Below the pieces are notes generated by a model that was given only the letters and a program-made list of their open reading frames with translations, did not search any database and was not told the origin of the DNA. Positions 34,819 to 43,565 of a DNA stretch of 47,837 bases are shown piece by piece. The DNA lies in assembly GCA_017940565.1 (NCBI GenBank), contig JAGAYH010000027.1, forward strand, positions 1-47,837, given 5' to 3'. This stretch comes from Bacteroidaceae bacterium (GTDB lineage Bacteria; Bacteroidota; Bacteroidia; Bacteroidales; Bacteroidaceae). Every line of letters begins with the position of its first letter. The first letter of the stretch is position 1. The translations under genes were made by a program, and so were the position numbers.

Positions 34819-37800
34819 ATGAGGATAGACAAGATAGAAGTAACCAACCTGGCCTCCATCGAAGGCACACAGACGGTGGACTTCACCGTGGAGCCGCTGC
34901 GGTCGGCCGGCCTGTTTGCCATCACGGGCAACACTGGCGCAGGCAAGAGCACCCTGCTCGATGCCGTCTGCCTGGCTCTCTACAACCATGCGCCGCGTTT
35001 TGAAACCACCGAGAAGCAACCGCGCAAACTGGGACTGGAGCCGGAAGATGACAAACACGCCCTTTCGGCCACTGACGTGCGCAACATACTGCGGCGCGGA
35101 TGTTCCGAGGGCGGTTGCAAAGTGACCTTTTCGCTCGTTGACGGCACGGTGTACGAAGCCGGGTGGAGCGTCAGGATAAAGCGCACCGGCACCTACGACA
35201 CCGTTGTACGCTCGTTGCGTAAACTGAAACCTCACAAGGAAAACTACGACACCCGCGAAGTGGCAGGGCGTATCGTGAATCTTGTTCATCTGACCTACGA
35301 ACAGTTCACACGCACCGTCATCCTGGCCCAAAACAGTTTCGCCAATTTCCTCAATGCCAAACAGGCCGACAAATCGCTGCTTCTGGAAAAACTGACCGGA
35401 ACAGAAGTGTTCGGCAACATCTCGCAGCAGGTGTACCAAGAAACAAAAGCGTCGGAGCGCCGCTACGACGACATCCGCCAGCGCATAGAAGGCATCAGCA
35501 CCCGACTGTTCAATGACGAAGACCTGGCCCGCGAAAAGAATAACCTGACAATGTACCGGGGCCAGCAGACCCGCGACCTCAACACCCTCGACCGTATCAC
35601 AAAACAACTCGATTGGTACACCCGTTACCATAAGGCGAAGGACGAGATGGAAAAGCAAAAGACGCTCTTCCTCCAGGCCCAGCGCGAATACAATGCCCTC
35701 TACGACAAGAAGCAGACCCTGGACCGATATGACAAGGTGCAAGTGTTCCGCGAACTGTTCCACAAGATAAAGGAAGCCGAGAACGAACTGGAAACACTGA
35801 AAACCCAAGTCACTCTGAAAAGCCGCCAACTGCGCGAAGAGCGTGACCGGATGGGAGAAGCCAAGCAGCAATACAAGCAAGCCCTGGCACTGCTGGAAGA
35901 AGCTACGGCGGCCTATGGACACAAGGAAAACCACTTCAACCGGGGACATGACCTGCAAGGACAGATTTCGGCCATTGAAAACGAAATAAAAAACAAGCGC
36001 AGCGACCTGGAACGCTATACGGAAGATATCCGCAAACACAATGAGCAGTTGGTGAAACTCGAAAACCAACGCGACTCCATCACCCGCCACAAGGAAGACA
36101 CCATGCAACAGCTGCAGAGCATTGCCATGCACCGCAATATGGTGGAAAACATCGAAAACGTGAAAGTGCAGCTGGAAAAGATGCACGAGTTGCAAGAAGA
36201 TACCCTCGCCAACCAGAAACAACTGGCCGACCTGCGCAACCGTCTCCAAATGGAGCGCGAGAACGAAAAGCACCTCAACGAAGAGCAGAACCGTCTGCAG
36301 GCCGAGGCAAAATCGCTCAAGGAAGAACTCTTCATCCATACACAGGCCAACCAGGGTCAGAGCGGCACCGACATCCAGCGTCGCCTGAACCGTCTGCTCG
36401 ACACCCACCGCCGCGCCAAGGGAGCTCAGGAACTCTGGATGCGTTTGTCGGAAGGCTACGCTGATATTGAGGACAAGGCGGATGAAATTCGCCGTCGCGA
36501 ACGCTCCATAGAGCAGGTGCAACGCGAGATAGACACAAACGAGAAACGTCTGATCGTGCTCAACGAGAGCCTTGAGGTACTACGCAAGTCCTACATGTTG
36601 AGCCAAAGCGAGAATATCATTGAACTCAGAAAGAATCTGAAAGAGGGCCTGGCTTGTCCTGTGTGCGGTGCCACACACCATCCTTACCATTCGGAAACGG
36701 AGCGGGAGCTGGGGCGCATACTTTCGACGCTCGAAGAAGATTTCCGTACAGCCGAGGCAGAAGCCAATGCGGCCCGCGACACCTTGTTGGAAAAACAAAA
36801 ACAGTTGGCTGAGGAAACGGGGCAACTAACCCAGTCGCGTGACGAACTGGAGCGCCTGCAGCGCCGACAACGCTACAACGAGGAAGCATGGAAGGATTTC
36901 GAAGACATGGATACCTCGTTGCAGGGATGCTCTGCCTCTGTGAACCGTGAAAGCCGCGCCACCGTGATAGGACAGCTCTTTGAGAACGCTTCGCGAGAAC
37001 TAGGCAAGGTACAACAGCTGATGGAGATGTTTAACCAGCATCAGGAAGCCATCAACAATATCAACGGACGCATCCGTCATGCCGACGACGTGAGAACGGA
37101 GAACGTGCGCCGGCTCTCAGAGGTGAACACCAGTGTACGTGTGCTCGACAGCCAAATCAACGAATTGCAAAACCGCATCAGCAGCAACGCCGATGCCCAA
37201 GACCTGATAGAAAGCAAACTGGATACAGTTGTCACCGTGCCGCTGTGGCACGAGAAATGGCGCAAAGGCTACGAAAATTTTGTTCAGCAACTGGTTTCGC
37301 TCGCCGAAACATGGAACGGGGGCGTGGCGGCCTGCAAGAAAGCCGATGAAGACGTCTTCCGGCTGAACGAAGAAATCAATGTGTTGCTGCAATGGGTGAA
37401 CGAAAAGAGCGGCCTGCGCTCGGCCTTGTCCAATGCCATCGTGTCAAAGGAACAGGAGATAAGCCGCAAACGCGATGAACTCTTCAAGATGTTCGGTGAA
37501 ACTGGCCTGGATGAGACCATGCGCCAGATGAAACTGAGCATAGAACGCCACTCTTCTGAGGAGCAGGCCAGCCGCACGGCTTTCGAGAAAATGGCTAACA
37601 AGGTGCAGGGGCTTGAAGGCGAAATGCGCAATCTGGAAGCGCAGCAGCACCGCCGTGAGGACGATTTGCACCAGAATCACGAGGAGTTGGACATTCGCAT
37701 CTCCCGTTTCAACAACGATAATTCTACCCTTCAGTATTTCGAGTTGGAAAAACTCTTTTCCGACCCCCGCGACTGGAATGCCTTGCGCAGCGAAATCACC

Positions 37801-38571
37801 GGCAGCCAGGAACGTCTGCAGTCGGCCACGTTCAGCTCCGATGCGGCCTCACGGGTGGTGGTGCAGTTGCAGCAAGACGAAAACCGGCCTTCGGAGAGCA
37901 ACGAGGAGAGTGAACTGATGCTCCAGCACCAGAAGGAGCAGTTTGAGCGCCATCTCGAAGAAGTGAAGGCCCACATCGATGAGACTCAGACCCTGCTGCG
38001 TATGCACGAGCAAAGCCAGCGCGACATTGAGGCCTGCGAGCCTGAACGCCGGCAGTTGCAGACGGAGTATGAGAACTGGCAACGTCTGAACGCCATTATC
38101 GGCAGCAGCGACGGCAAGTTGTTCCGTGAGATTGCCCAGTGCTATACTTTCGAGGTGTTGGTAGGCTATGCCAACCGCCATCTGCGCGATCTCACCACCC
38201 GCTACCGCCTGCGCTGCAAGCCGGGCACGCTGATGCTCGAAATCGTGGACCACGACATGCTCGACGAGGTGCGCAGCGTCACATCGCTCTCCGGCGGCGA
38301 AACCTTTATCGTCAGTCTCGGCCTCGCCCTGGGCCTGTCGTCGCTGCGCTCGGGCGAGATGCAGATAAGCAGCCTGTTCATCGATGAAGGCTTCGGCAAC
38401 CTCGATTCCAACAGTCTCGACCTTGTCATCAATGCCCTGGCCAACCTGCAAAGTTCACAAGGCCGCAAGGTGGGCATCATCAGCCACACCGACCAGGTGC
38501 GCCACCGCATCACCCCGCAGATACGTCTCGTCAAATGTGCTGGGGCCAAGAGCCGCATCGAGGTAAAATGA
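34819..38571 (+). CDS. sbcC: exonuclease SbcCD subunit C
   Basis: SbcC (Rad50 homologue) is the SMC-like ATPase partner of SbcD. The 1250-residue protein has the Walker A motif GNTGAGKST (37-45), long coiled coils rich in Glu, Gln, Arg and Leu, a zinc hook CPVC (613-616) near the middle, and a C-terminal ATPase half with the ABC signature SLSGGETF and Walker B LFIDEGFGNLD. Length is above the Escherichia coli protein but usual for Bacteroidota. It forms an operon with sbcD. Confidence 0.94.
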   Translation: MRIDKIEVTNLASIEGTQTVDFTVEPLRSAGLFAITGNTGAGKSTLLDAVCLALYNHAPRFETTEKQPRKLGLEPEDDKHALSATDVRNILRRGCSEGGCKVTFSLVDGTVYEAGWSVRIKRTGTYDTVVRSLRKLKPHKENYDTREVAGRIVNLVHLTYEQFTRTVILAQNSFANFLNAKQADKSLLLEKLTGTEVFGNISQQVYQETKASERRYDDIRQRIEGISTRLFNDEDLAREKNNLTMYRGQQTRDLNTLDRITKQLDWYTRYHKAKDEMEKQKTLFLQAQREYNALYDKKQTLDRYDKVQVFRELFHKIKEAENELETLKTQVTLKSRQLREERDRMGEAKQQYKQALALLEEATAAYGHKENHFNRGHDLQGQISAIENEIKNKRSDLERYTEDIRKHNEQLVKLENQRDSITRHKEDTMQQLQSIAMHRNMVENIENVKVQLEKMHELQEDTLANQKQLADLRNRLQMERENEKHLNEEQNRLQAEAKSLKEELFIHTQANQGQSGTDIQRRLNRLLDTHRRAKGAQELWMRLSEGYADIEDKADEIRRRERSIEQVQREIDTNEKRLIVLNESLEVLRKSYMLSQSENIIELRKNLKEGLACPVCGATHHPYHSETERELGRILSTLEEDFRTAEAEANAARDTLLEKQKQLAEETGQLTQSRDELERLQRRQRYNEEAWKDFEDMDTSLQGCSASVNRESRATVIGQLFENASRELGKVQQLMEMFNQHQEAINNINGRIRHADDVRTENVRRLSEVNTSVRVLDSQINELQNRISSNADAQDLIESKLDTVVTVPLWHEKWRKGYENFVQQLVSLAETWNGGVAACKKADEDVFRLNEEINVLLQWVNEKSGLRSALSNAIVSKEQEISRKRDELFKMFGETGLDETMRQMKLSIERHSSEEQASRTAFEKMANKVQGLEGEMRNLEAQQHRREDDLHQNHEELDIRISRFNNDNSTLQYFELEKLFSDPRDWNALRSEITGSQERLQSATFSSDAASRVVVQLQQDENRPSESNEESELMLQHQKEQFERHLEEVKAHIDETQTLLRMHEQSQRDIEACEPERRQLQTEYENWQRLNAIIGSSDGKLFREIAQCYTFEVLVGYANRHLRDLTTRYRLRCKPGTLMLEIVDHDMLDEVRSVTSLSGGETFIVSLGLALGLSSLRSGEMQISSLFIDEGFGNLDSNSLDLVINALANLQSSQGRKVGIISHTDQVRHRITPQIRLVKCAGAKSRIEVK

Positions 38572-38605
38572 TTTTACGAAAAACGCATATAAACTCTATA
38601 ATCGC

Positions 38606-39352
38606 ATGAAACGTTTCGGACTTTGCCTAATGGCTTTCCTGGCGGCCACCATCGTGCTGGCTGCCGCCGCCGACCGCCCCAGGGTGGGCATCACCGTCAT
38701 TCAGGAACCTTTCAATCCCATTGCCTACGACTGCTCAGGCTACGAGACCAATCCCGTCGGTCAAATGGACATCTCGCGTTATAACGGTGAAGACGAGATT
38801 TCGGCCCGTCTCAATGCTCTCAACGTGGGGAAGCGGGTGGTGGACCACCTCCTGGGCTACGACGGCCAGCGCATGAATCTGGAGCGCATCATGAGCCGCA
38901 TTCCCGAAGAGCGCAGGGCGCAGCCCGACAATCTGGACTATGCCCTGGCGGTGATGAACAACTATATCCTTGTGGTCAAGCTTGACGATACGGCTAAGGG
39001 CAAGGCCCTGCGCGGCGACACGGCGCGCTCGAAACCCACCGGCGAGTGGTATCTCTATCAGTTGGATTTCGGTACTGACGAAACGGAGGAGATGAAAACG
39101 GCCGTCATCCTGCCCGGCGACACGCCCGAAGCCCGTGGCTCGAAGCGTGTGGCCTACGAAAACCTTACCGTCGGCATCCGGCTGATAGGTACGGGCACCA
39201 ATGTCAAGTCCAATCTGCCGCAGAAATTGCGAGGCAAGCTCAAATACATCGACCGCAAGTCCATGGGTTCCAAGAAAAGGAACCGGCGCATCGGCACCAC
39301 CAGCACCGCGCTGAAAGTGGCCTTGTCGCCTTTCATTATTCTCAAGAAGTAA
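38606..39352 (+). CDS. exported protein of unknown function
   Basis: A 248-residue protein with a signal peptide (about 1-22, hydrophobic core ending AAA-DR), then a soluble, largely alpha/beta sequence. Near residues 70-130 there is a segment with NYILVVKLDDTAKG and WYLYQLDFG that suggests a secreted beta domain. The C-terminus is basic and ends FIILKK. I do not recognise the family. It starts 34 bases after sbcC and ends at a strong terminator, so it may ride on the sbcDC transcript. Confidence 0.7.
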   Translation: MKRFGLCLMAFLAATIVLAAAADRPRVGITVIQEPFNPIAYDCSGYETNPVGQMDISRYNGEDEISARLNALNVGKRVVDHLLGYDGQRMNLERIMSRIPEERRAQPDNLDYALAVMNNYILVVKLDDTAKGKALRGDTARSKPTGEWYLYQLDFGTDETEEMKTAVILPGDTPEARGSKRVAYENLTVGIRLIGTGTNVKSNLPQKLRGKLKYIDRKSMGSKKRNRRIGTTSTALKVALSPFIILKK

Positions 39353-39358
39353 GAAGCA

Positions 39359-39400
39359 GAGGGGGAATGGCCCGCAGGCCATTCCCCCTCTCTGTCTGTT
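39359..39400 (+). terminator. terminator after the unknown exported protein gene
   Basis: A perfect 14-base stem (39359-39372 with 39377-39390) with a CGCA loop is followed by a moderately T-rich tail. It begins 7 bases after the stop codon. Confidence 0.7.
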
Positions 39401-39447
39401 CTCAGTTCCATGGGTAAGTTGCCGGGACTGTTTTGAGAAATCCATAT

Positions 39448-39498
39448 CCGTTTTGTGCAAAACTAAATCCGATATAGCACACACTATATCGGATTTAG
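39448..39498. repeat. palindromic element related to the 52-base repeats
   Basis: CTAAATCCGATATAG (39463-39477) and its perfect complement (39484-39498) enclose CACACA. CCGTTTTGTGC just before recalls the CCGTTTTCGTCGTGC part of the elements at 28040 and 33301. It lies between two convergent genes and may serve as a two-way terminator. Confidence 0.55.
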
Positions 39499-39541
39499 CG
39501 GTTCACTCGCCCGTCCCGGCCTTGCCGTTTCGGGCGGGTAA

Positions 39542-40147
39542 CTACTGCTGTATGTTCTCAAGCAGGGGCACCAGGTTGCTGGCAAACAGGCGTATGGAAA
39601 TGGCCAGCAGGATGAGGCCGAAGAACTTGCGCATGATATAAATGAAGCTCTCCGTGAACAGACGCTGGGCCTTTTCGGTGGTCTTGAGCACGACATATAC
39701 CCATACCATGTTGAGGGCGAGGCCTATCAGTATGTTTATCATGGAGTATTCAGCCCGCAGCGACAGCAGCGTGGTGAACGAGGCGGCTCCGGCCAGCAGG
39801 GGAAACACCAGCGGCACGAGGGTGGCCGACTTGATGGGCCCGTTGTTCTTGAAGATGACCACGTCGAGAATCATTTCCAGCGAGAGCAGGAAGAGGATGA
39901 TGGCGCCACCCACGGCAAACGACTTGACGTCAACCTGGAACAGTTGCAGCACCCATTCTCCGCCCACGAGGAAGAGCACCAGTATGGCGGCAGCAATGAT
40001 GGTGGCCTTGCCCGAAGCGATGTGGCGCCCTTCGTTGCGGATGCTGATGATGATGGGCGTGGAGCCGATGGCGTCGATGACGGCAAAGAGCACGATGAAG
40101 CAGCTCAGCATGCCGGTGAAATCAAATTGTCCGAGATAGTTTAACAT
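39542..40147 (-). CDS. MarC family integral membrane protein
   Basis: A 201-residue protein with about six membrane segments of the MarC/UPF0056 family. Supporting parts are FAVIDAIGSTPIIISI near the N-terminus (about 22-37), LEMILDVV and FPLLAGAASFTTLLSL. The family was once linked to multidrug resistance, later evidence did not support this; the transported substrate is unknown. It follows waaA by 40 bases on the same strand and is probably the last gene of a gltX-waaA-marC operon. Confidence 0.85.
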   Translation of the reverse strand: MLNYLGQFDFTGMLSCFIVLFAVIDAIGSTPIIISIRNEGRHIASGKATIIAAAILVLFLVGGEWVLQLFQVDVKSFAVGGAIILFLLSLEMILDVVIFKNNGPIKSATLVPLVFPLLAGAASFTTLLSLRAEYSMINILIGLALNMVWVYVVLKTTEKAQRLFTESFIYIMRKFFGLILLAISIRLFASNLVPLLENIQQ

Positions 40148-40187
40148 AGTTCTTAGTTAGTTTTGTTTGGTTCGTTATCGTGTTGTT

Positions 40188-41489
40188 TTAATGTTTCATT
40201 CCGTCGAAATCGGGCCGCTTGCGGTGCTCGCCGTAGCGTGGGATATTTTGGAAATCAATCTTTCGGAATATCGTGTCGGCGGCTCCGGCGTTGTCTTTGA
40301 TGTAGTGTCCGGCCACCTCGCCGGCACGGGTGAGGAAGTCTGGCTCGGTGTCGAAGCGCTGCATGAGGCGGTTGAAGGCCTCTTGCCCGTCCGTCTCAAA
40401 GCAGCCGCCGGCTTTCAGAAGGTCCTGGGCTTCTTTGAATTTCTTGTTGTTGGGACCGATGATGACCGGCACGCCATAGACGGCGGCTTCGGGCACATTG
40501 TGAATGCCCACGCCAAACCCGCCGCCCACGTAGGCTACCGTGGCGTAGCGGTAGATGGACGACAGTTTGCCATAACAATCGACGAGCAGGGCATCGGCTT
40601 TCCGGAGGGCTTCGCTGTCGGTCTGGCGCTCCATTTCGGAGTAGAGGGCCACCTGCTTGCCCATTTGGCTGAGGCGTTGCCTGAGTTTGCCGATGCGGTC
40701 GCTGCTGACCACGTGGGGAGCAATGATCAGCTTGTGCCGGGTCTTTTCGAAGTAGGGCAGATACACGTCTTCGTCGGGCTCCCAGCTGCTGCCCACGATG
40801 AATACCTTGCGGCTGCTGTCGGCTACAAACTGCTCCACGACGGGCAGGTCGGCGGCCTCATTGCGGATGTCGAGCACGCGGTCGCAGCGGGTGTCGCCCA
40901 CGATAGTCACGTTTGTCAGCCCTTTACTGGCCAACAGTTGGCGTGAGGTTTCGTTTTGCACGAAGAAGTGGGTGAAGCACTCCAGCACGCGGGCGTAGCG
41001 CTGGCCATAGGAGCGGAAGAATATCTGGTCGGGGCGGAAAATGCTTGACACGCTGAAGGCCGGAATGCCGGCGCGGTGGAGTGCGCTCAGGTAGTTCTGC
41101 CAGAACTCATATTTGATGAAAAATGCCATGCACGGCCGTGCCAGCCGCAGAAATTTGCGGGCGTTGAGAGCCGTGTCGAAGGGCAGGTAGCACACCACGT
41201 CGGCGCCCTCGTAGTTTTTCCTCACCTCGTAGCCCGAGGGCGAGAAGAAAGTCAGCAGGATGCGGTATTGCGGGTAATTCCGGCGCACACGTTCGATGAG
41301 CGGCCGGCCTTGCTCAAACTCGCCCAGCGAGGCGGCATGGAACCAGATGTACTGTGCCTGCGGGTCTATCTGTTCGCGCAGGATGCGGTAGGTTTTGCTG
41401 TGGCCGGCCATGAGCAGGCGGGCCTTCTTGTTGAAGATGGCCACCACGTTGACGCAAAACATGTAGATGTATATGGCGAGGGAGTACAC
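40188..41489 (-). CDS. waaA: 3-deoxy-D-manno-octulosonic acid (Kdo) transferase
   Basis: WaaA adds Kdo to lipid A at the inner face of the cytoplasmic membrane. The 433-residue protein has an N-terminal membrane anchor (about 2-20), IWFHAASLGEFEQGRPLIE (about 48-66) with the conserved Glu, KYEFWQNYLSAL, and a C-terminal glycosyltransferase half with GGGFGVGIHNVPEAAVYGVP. It starts with GTG; the next Met is residue 10, which would shorten the anchor, so I prefer the GTG. It shows that the cell makes lipopolysaccharide. Confidence 0.93.
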   Translation of the reverse strand: MYSLAIYIYMFCVNVVAIFNKKARLLMAGHSKTYRILREQIDPQAQYIWFHAASLGEFEQGRPLIERVRRNYPQYRILLTFFSPSGYEVRKNYEGADVVCYLPFDTALNARKFLRLARPCMAFFIKYEFWQNYLSALHRAGIPAFSVSSIFRPDQIFFRSYGQRYARVLECFTHFFVQNETSRQLLASKGLTNVTIVGDTRCDRVLDIRNEAADLPVVEQFVADSSRKVFIVGSSWEPDEDVYLPYFEKTRHKLIIAPHVVSSDRIGKLRQRLSQMGKQVALYSEMERQTDSEALRKADALLVDCYGKLSSIYRYATVAYVGGGFGVGIHNVPEAAVYGVPVIIGPNNKKFKEAQDLLKAGGCFETDGQEAFNRLMQRFDTEPDFLTRAGEVAGHYIKDNAGAADTIFRKIDFQNIPRYGEHRKRPDFDGMKH

Positions 41490-41531
41490 GGGGAGACGGG
41501 TAAGAATTAATGGTGAATTCTGAACGATAAA

Positions 41532-43058
41532 TTATGAATTGCTCCCCAGCACCTTTATGGCGCGGTCCATACGGCGGAGGGTCTCTTCCTTGCCGAGGAA
41601 GGCGGAGATGTCGAACATGTGGGGCCCGATGCCTTCGCCCACCAGTGTCAGGCGGAAGGCGTTCATCACGTTGCCCGTGTGCAACTGGTTGTCCTCAATC
41701 CATTTCATTACTGTGGCCTCCTGGTTTTCCAGGCTGAAGTCGTCGAGACCGGCCAGCAGGTCGCGCAGGGCCTGCATGGTCTGCGGCGAGTCTTCCTTCC
41801 AGCGTTTCTTCACGGTCTTTTCGTCGTAGCTTTCGGGGGCCACGAAGAAAAAGCGGCACAGTGGCCACAACTCGTGTACGAAATTCACGCGGTTTTTCAT
41901 CAGGCTCACCACCTTCTCCACGCGCTCCATGGGCTCGTCGATGCCGTTTTCTTTCAGTATGCGGTCGAACACCGGGGCAATCTCGGCGTCGCTCTTGCGG
42001 AGGATATACTCGTGGTTGAACCAGGTGCCTTTCACGTAGTCGAACTTGGCGCCGGCCTTGGAACATTTGCTCAGATCGAAGAGTGTCACCAGTTCGTCCA
42101 TGCTGAAGAGCTCCTGCTCCGTGCCGGGGTTCCAGCCCAGCAGGGCGAGGAAGTTGACCACGGCCTCCGGGAAGTAGCCGCGCTCGCGGTAGCCCGAGCT
42201 CACTTCGCCCGACTTCGGGTCGTGCCATTCCAGGGGGAATACGGGGAAGCCCAGACGGTCGCCGTCGCGCTTCGACAGTTTGCCTTTGCCGTCGGGCTTG
42301 AGCAGCAGGGGCAGATGGGCAAAGCGGGGCATGCTCTCTTCCCAGCCCAGGGCGCGGTAGAGCAGCACGTGGAGCGGGGCGCTGGGCAGCCACTCCTCGC
42401 CGCGGATGACGTGGGTGATTTCCATCAGATGGTCGTCCACGATGTTGGCCATGTGGTAGGTGGGCAGCTCGTCGGCGCTCTTGTAGAGCACTTTGTCGTC
42501 GAGGATAGACGAGTTGATGACCACATCGCCGCGGATGAGGTCGTTGACGTGCACCTCCTCGTCGGGCTCAATCTTGAAGCGCACCACATATTGTGCGCCG
42601 CCGTCGATGAGCGCCTTCACCTCCCCGGCGGGCAGCGTCAGCGAGTTGCGCATCTGGCCGCGTGTGGTGGCGTCGTACTGGAAGTTCTGCACCTCTTCGC
42701 GCTTCTGCGTCAGTTCCTCCGGTGTGTCGAAGGCGTAGTAGGCGCGGCCGGCGTCGAGCAGTTGGCGGACATACCTTTTATATATCTCGCGACGCTCCGA
42801 CTGGCGGTAGGGGCCGTGGTCGCCGCCGATGCCCACGCCCTCGTCGAACGTGATGCCCAGCCAGCGGAAACTTTCCACGATGTATTCCTCGGCTCCCTCG
42901 ACAAAACGGCTCGAGTCGGTGTCCTCGATGCGGAGCACCAGCTCGCCGCCGTGGTGACGGGCAAACAGGTAGTTGTAGAGCGCGGTGCGCACACCGCCGA
43001 TATGGAGCGGTCCCGTGGGACTCGGTGCAAAGCGCACCCTCACTTTTCTTTCAGTCAT
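41532..43058 (-). CDS. gltX: glutamyl-tRNA synthetase
   Basis: The class I synthetase charges tRNA-Glu. The 508-residue protein has [14 protein letters not shown] (9-22) with the HIGH-type [14 protein letters not shown] (43-52), and KLSKR (260-264) as the KMSKS-type loop. The C-terminal anticodon-binding part is complete. It is the first gene of the minus-strand operon with waaA (42 bases on). Confidence 0.96.
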   Translation of the reverse strand: MTERKVRVRFAPSPTGPLHIGGVRTALYNYLFARHHGGELVLRIEDTDSSRFVEGAEEYIVESFRWLGITFDEGVGIGGDHGPYRQSERREIYKRYVRQLLDAGRAYYAFDTPEELTQKREEVQNFQYDATTRGQMRNSLTLPAGEVKALIDGGAQYVVRFKIEPDEEVHVNDLIRGDVVINSSILDDKVLYKSADELPTYHMANIVDDHLMEITHVIRGEEWLPSAPLHVLLYRALGWEESMPRFAHLPLLLKPDGKGKLSKRDGDRLGFPVFPLEWHDPKSGEVSSGYRERGYFPEAVVNFLALLGWNPGTEQELFSMDELVTLFDLSKCSKAGAKFDYVKGTWFNHEYILRKSDAEIAPVFDRILKENGIDEPMERVEKVVSLMKNRVNFVHELWPLCRFFFVAPESYDEKTVKKRWKEDSPQTMQALRDLLAGLDDFSLENQEATVMKWIEDNQLHTGNVMNAFRLTLVGEGIGPHMFDISAFLGKEETLRRMDRAIKVLGSNS

Positions 43059-43078
43059 GCTTCAGAAATATTTGGCTG

Positions 43079-43086
43079 CAAAATTA
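43079..43086 (-). promoter_or_regulatory. -7 box of the gltX operon
   Basis: TAATTTTG on the minus strand, 20 bases before the gltX start, fits TAnnTTTG. The -33 position lacks a good TTTG. Confidence 0.5.
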
Positions 43087-43227
43087 CACTTTTTTTACCA
43101 ATTATGCCACCCATTTCTCCCTTAATCACAATTTCATCTTTCGGCAGTGCCGTATGAATTTCAAAAAATCTTTACATTTCTCCAGCCCGGGTCTCATTTC
43201 GGCGATTACAAGTGGGACTTCGTCGCA

Positions 43228-43265
43228 CAGAAACGGCGTTTCAAAATTCCGAAGCGCCGCTTCTG
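43228..43265. repeat. GC-rich palindrome, dispersed family member D
   Basis: CAGAAACGGCGTTT faces AAGCGCCGCTTCTG with two imperfect positions. It closely resembles the element at 24563-24600 (shared CAGAAnCGGCGTTTCAAAA). The gap 43059-43565 otherwise holds only the two divergent promoters; a plus-strand frame there does not look like a gene. Confidence 0.5.
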
Positions 43266-43450
43266 TTTTACCATATTTGAGAACCGGTGACAATCAGCGG
43301 GTTACAAAACTGCCAAAAATATTCCAAAAAATATTGACAAATCCCATAGCCGGGGGCGGACTCTGTCGCGCGTCACTTTGCCATGATTGTGGTCGCGGTT
43401 TGCACGCCCTGCCACTCATGCTCCTGCTTGTAAAAAGGATGCTCTTTATT

Positions 43451-43481
43451 TTTGTTGTATAAAAAAACTTTTTTAACTTTG
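43451..43481 (+). promoter_or_regulatory. promoter of the second BspA-like gene
   Basis: TAACTTTG at 43474-43481 with TTTG at 43451-43454, spaced 19 bases. The leader is about 75 bases. Confidence 0.65.
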
Positions 43482-43565
43482 CATCGAATGCGGTTGAATG
43501 ACGCATGTATTTACACCTGAATAGAGTTATTTTTTATTCCATAAATCATAAGAAAGAATAGAGCG

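Noticed and set aside
34666-36522. 618-residue minus-strand frame
   Set aside because: Antisense shadow of sbcC, whose Walker and zinc-hook motifs lie on the plus strand.
41619-43157. 512-residue plus-strand frame
   Set aside because: Antisense of gltX; no recognisable domain, and gltX is full-length with all motifs.
43025-43462. plus-strand frame between gltX and the second BspA-like gene
   Set aside because: It overlaps the gltX start and both promoters, has no domain and irregular composition.
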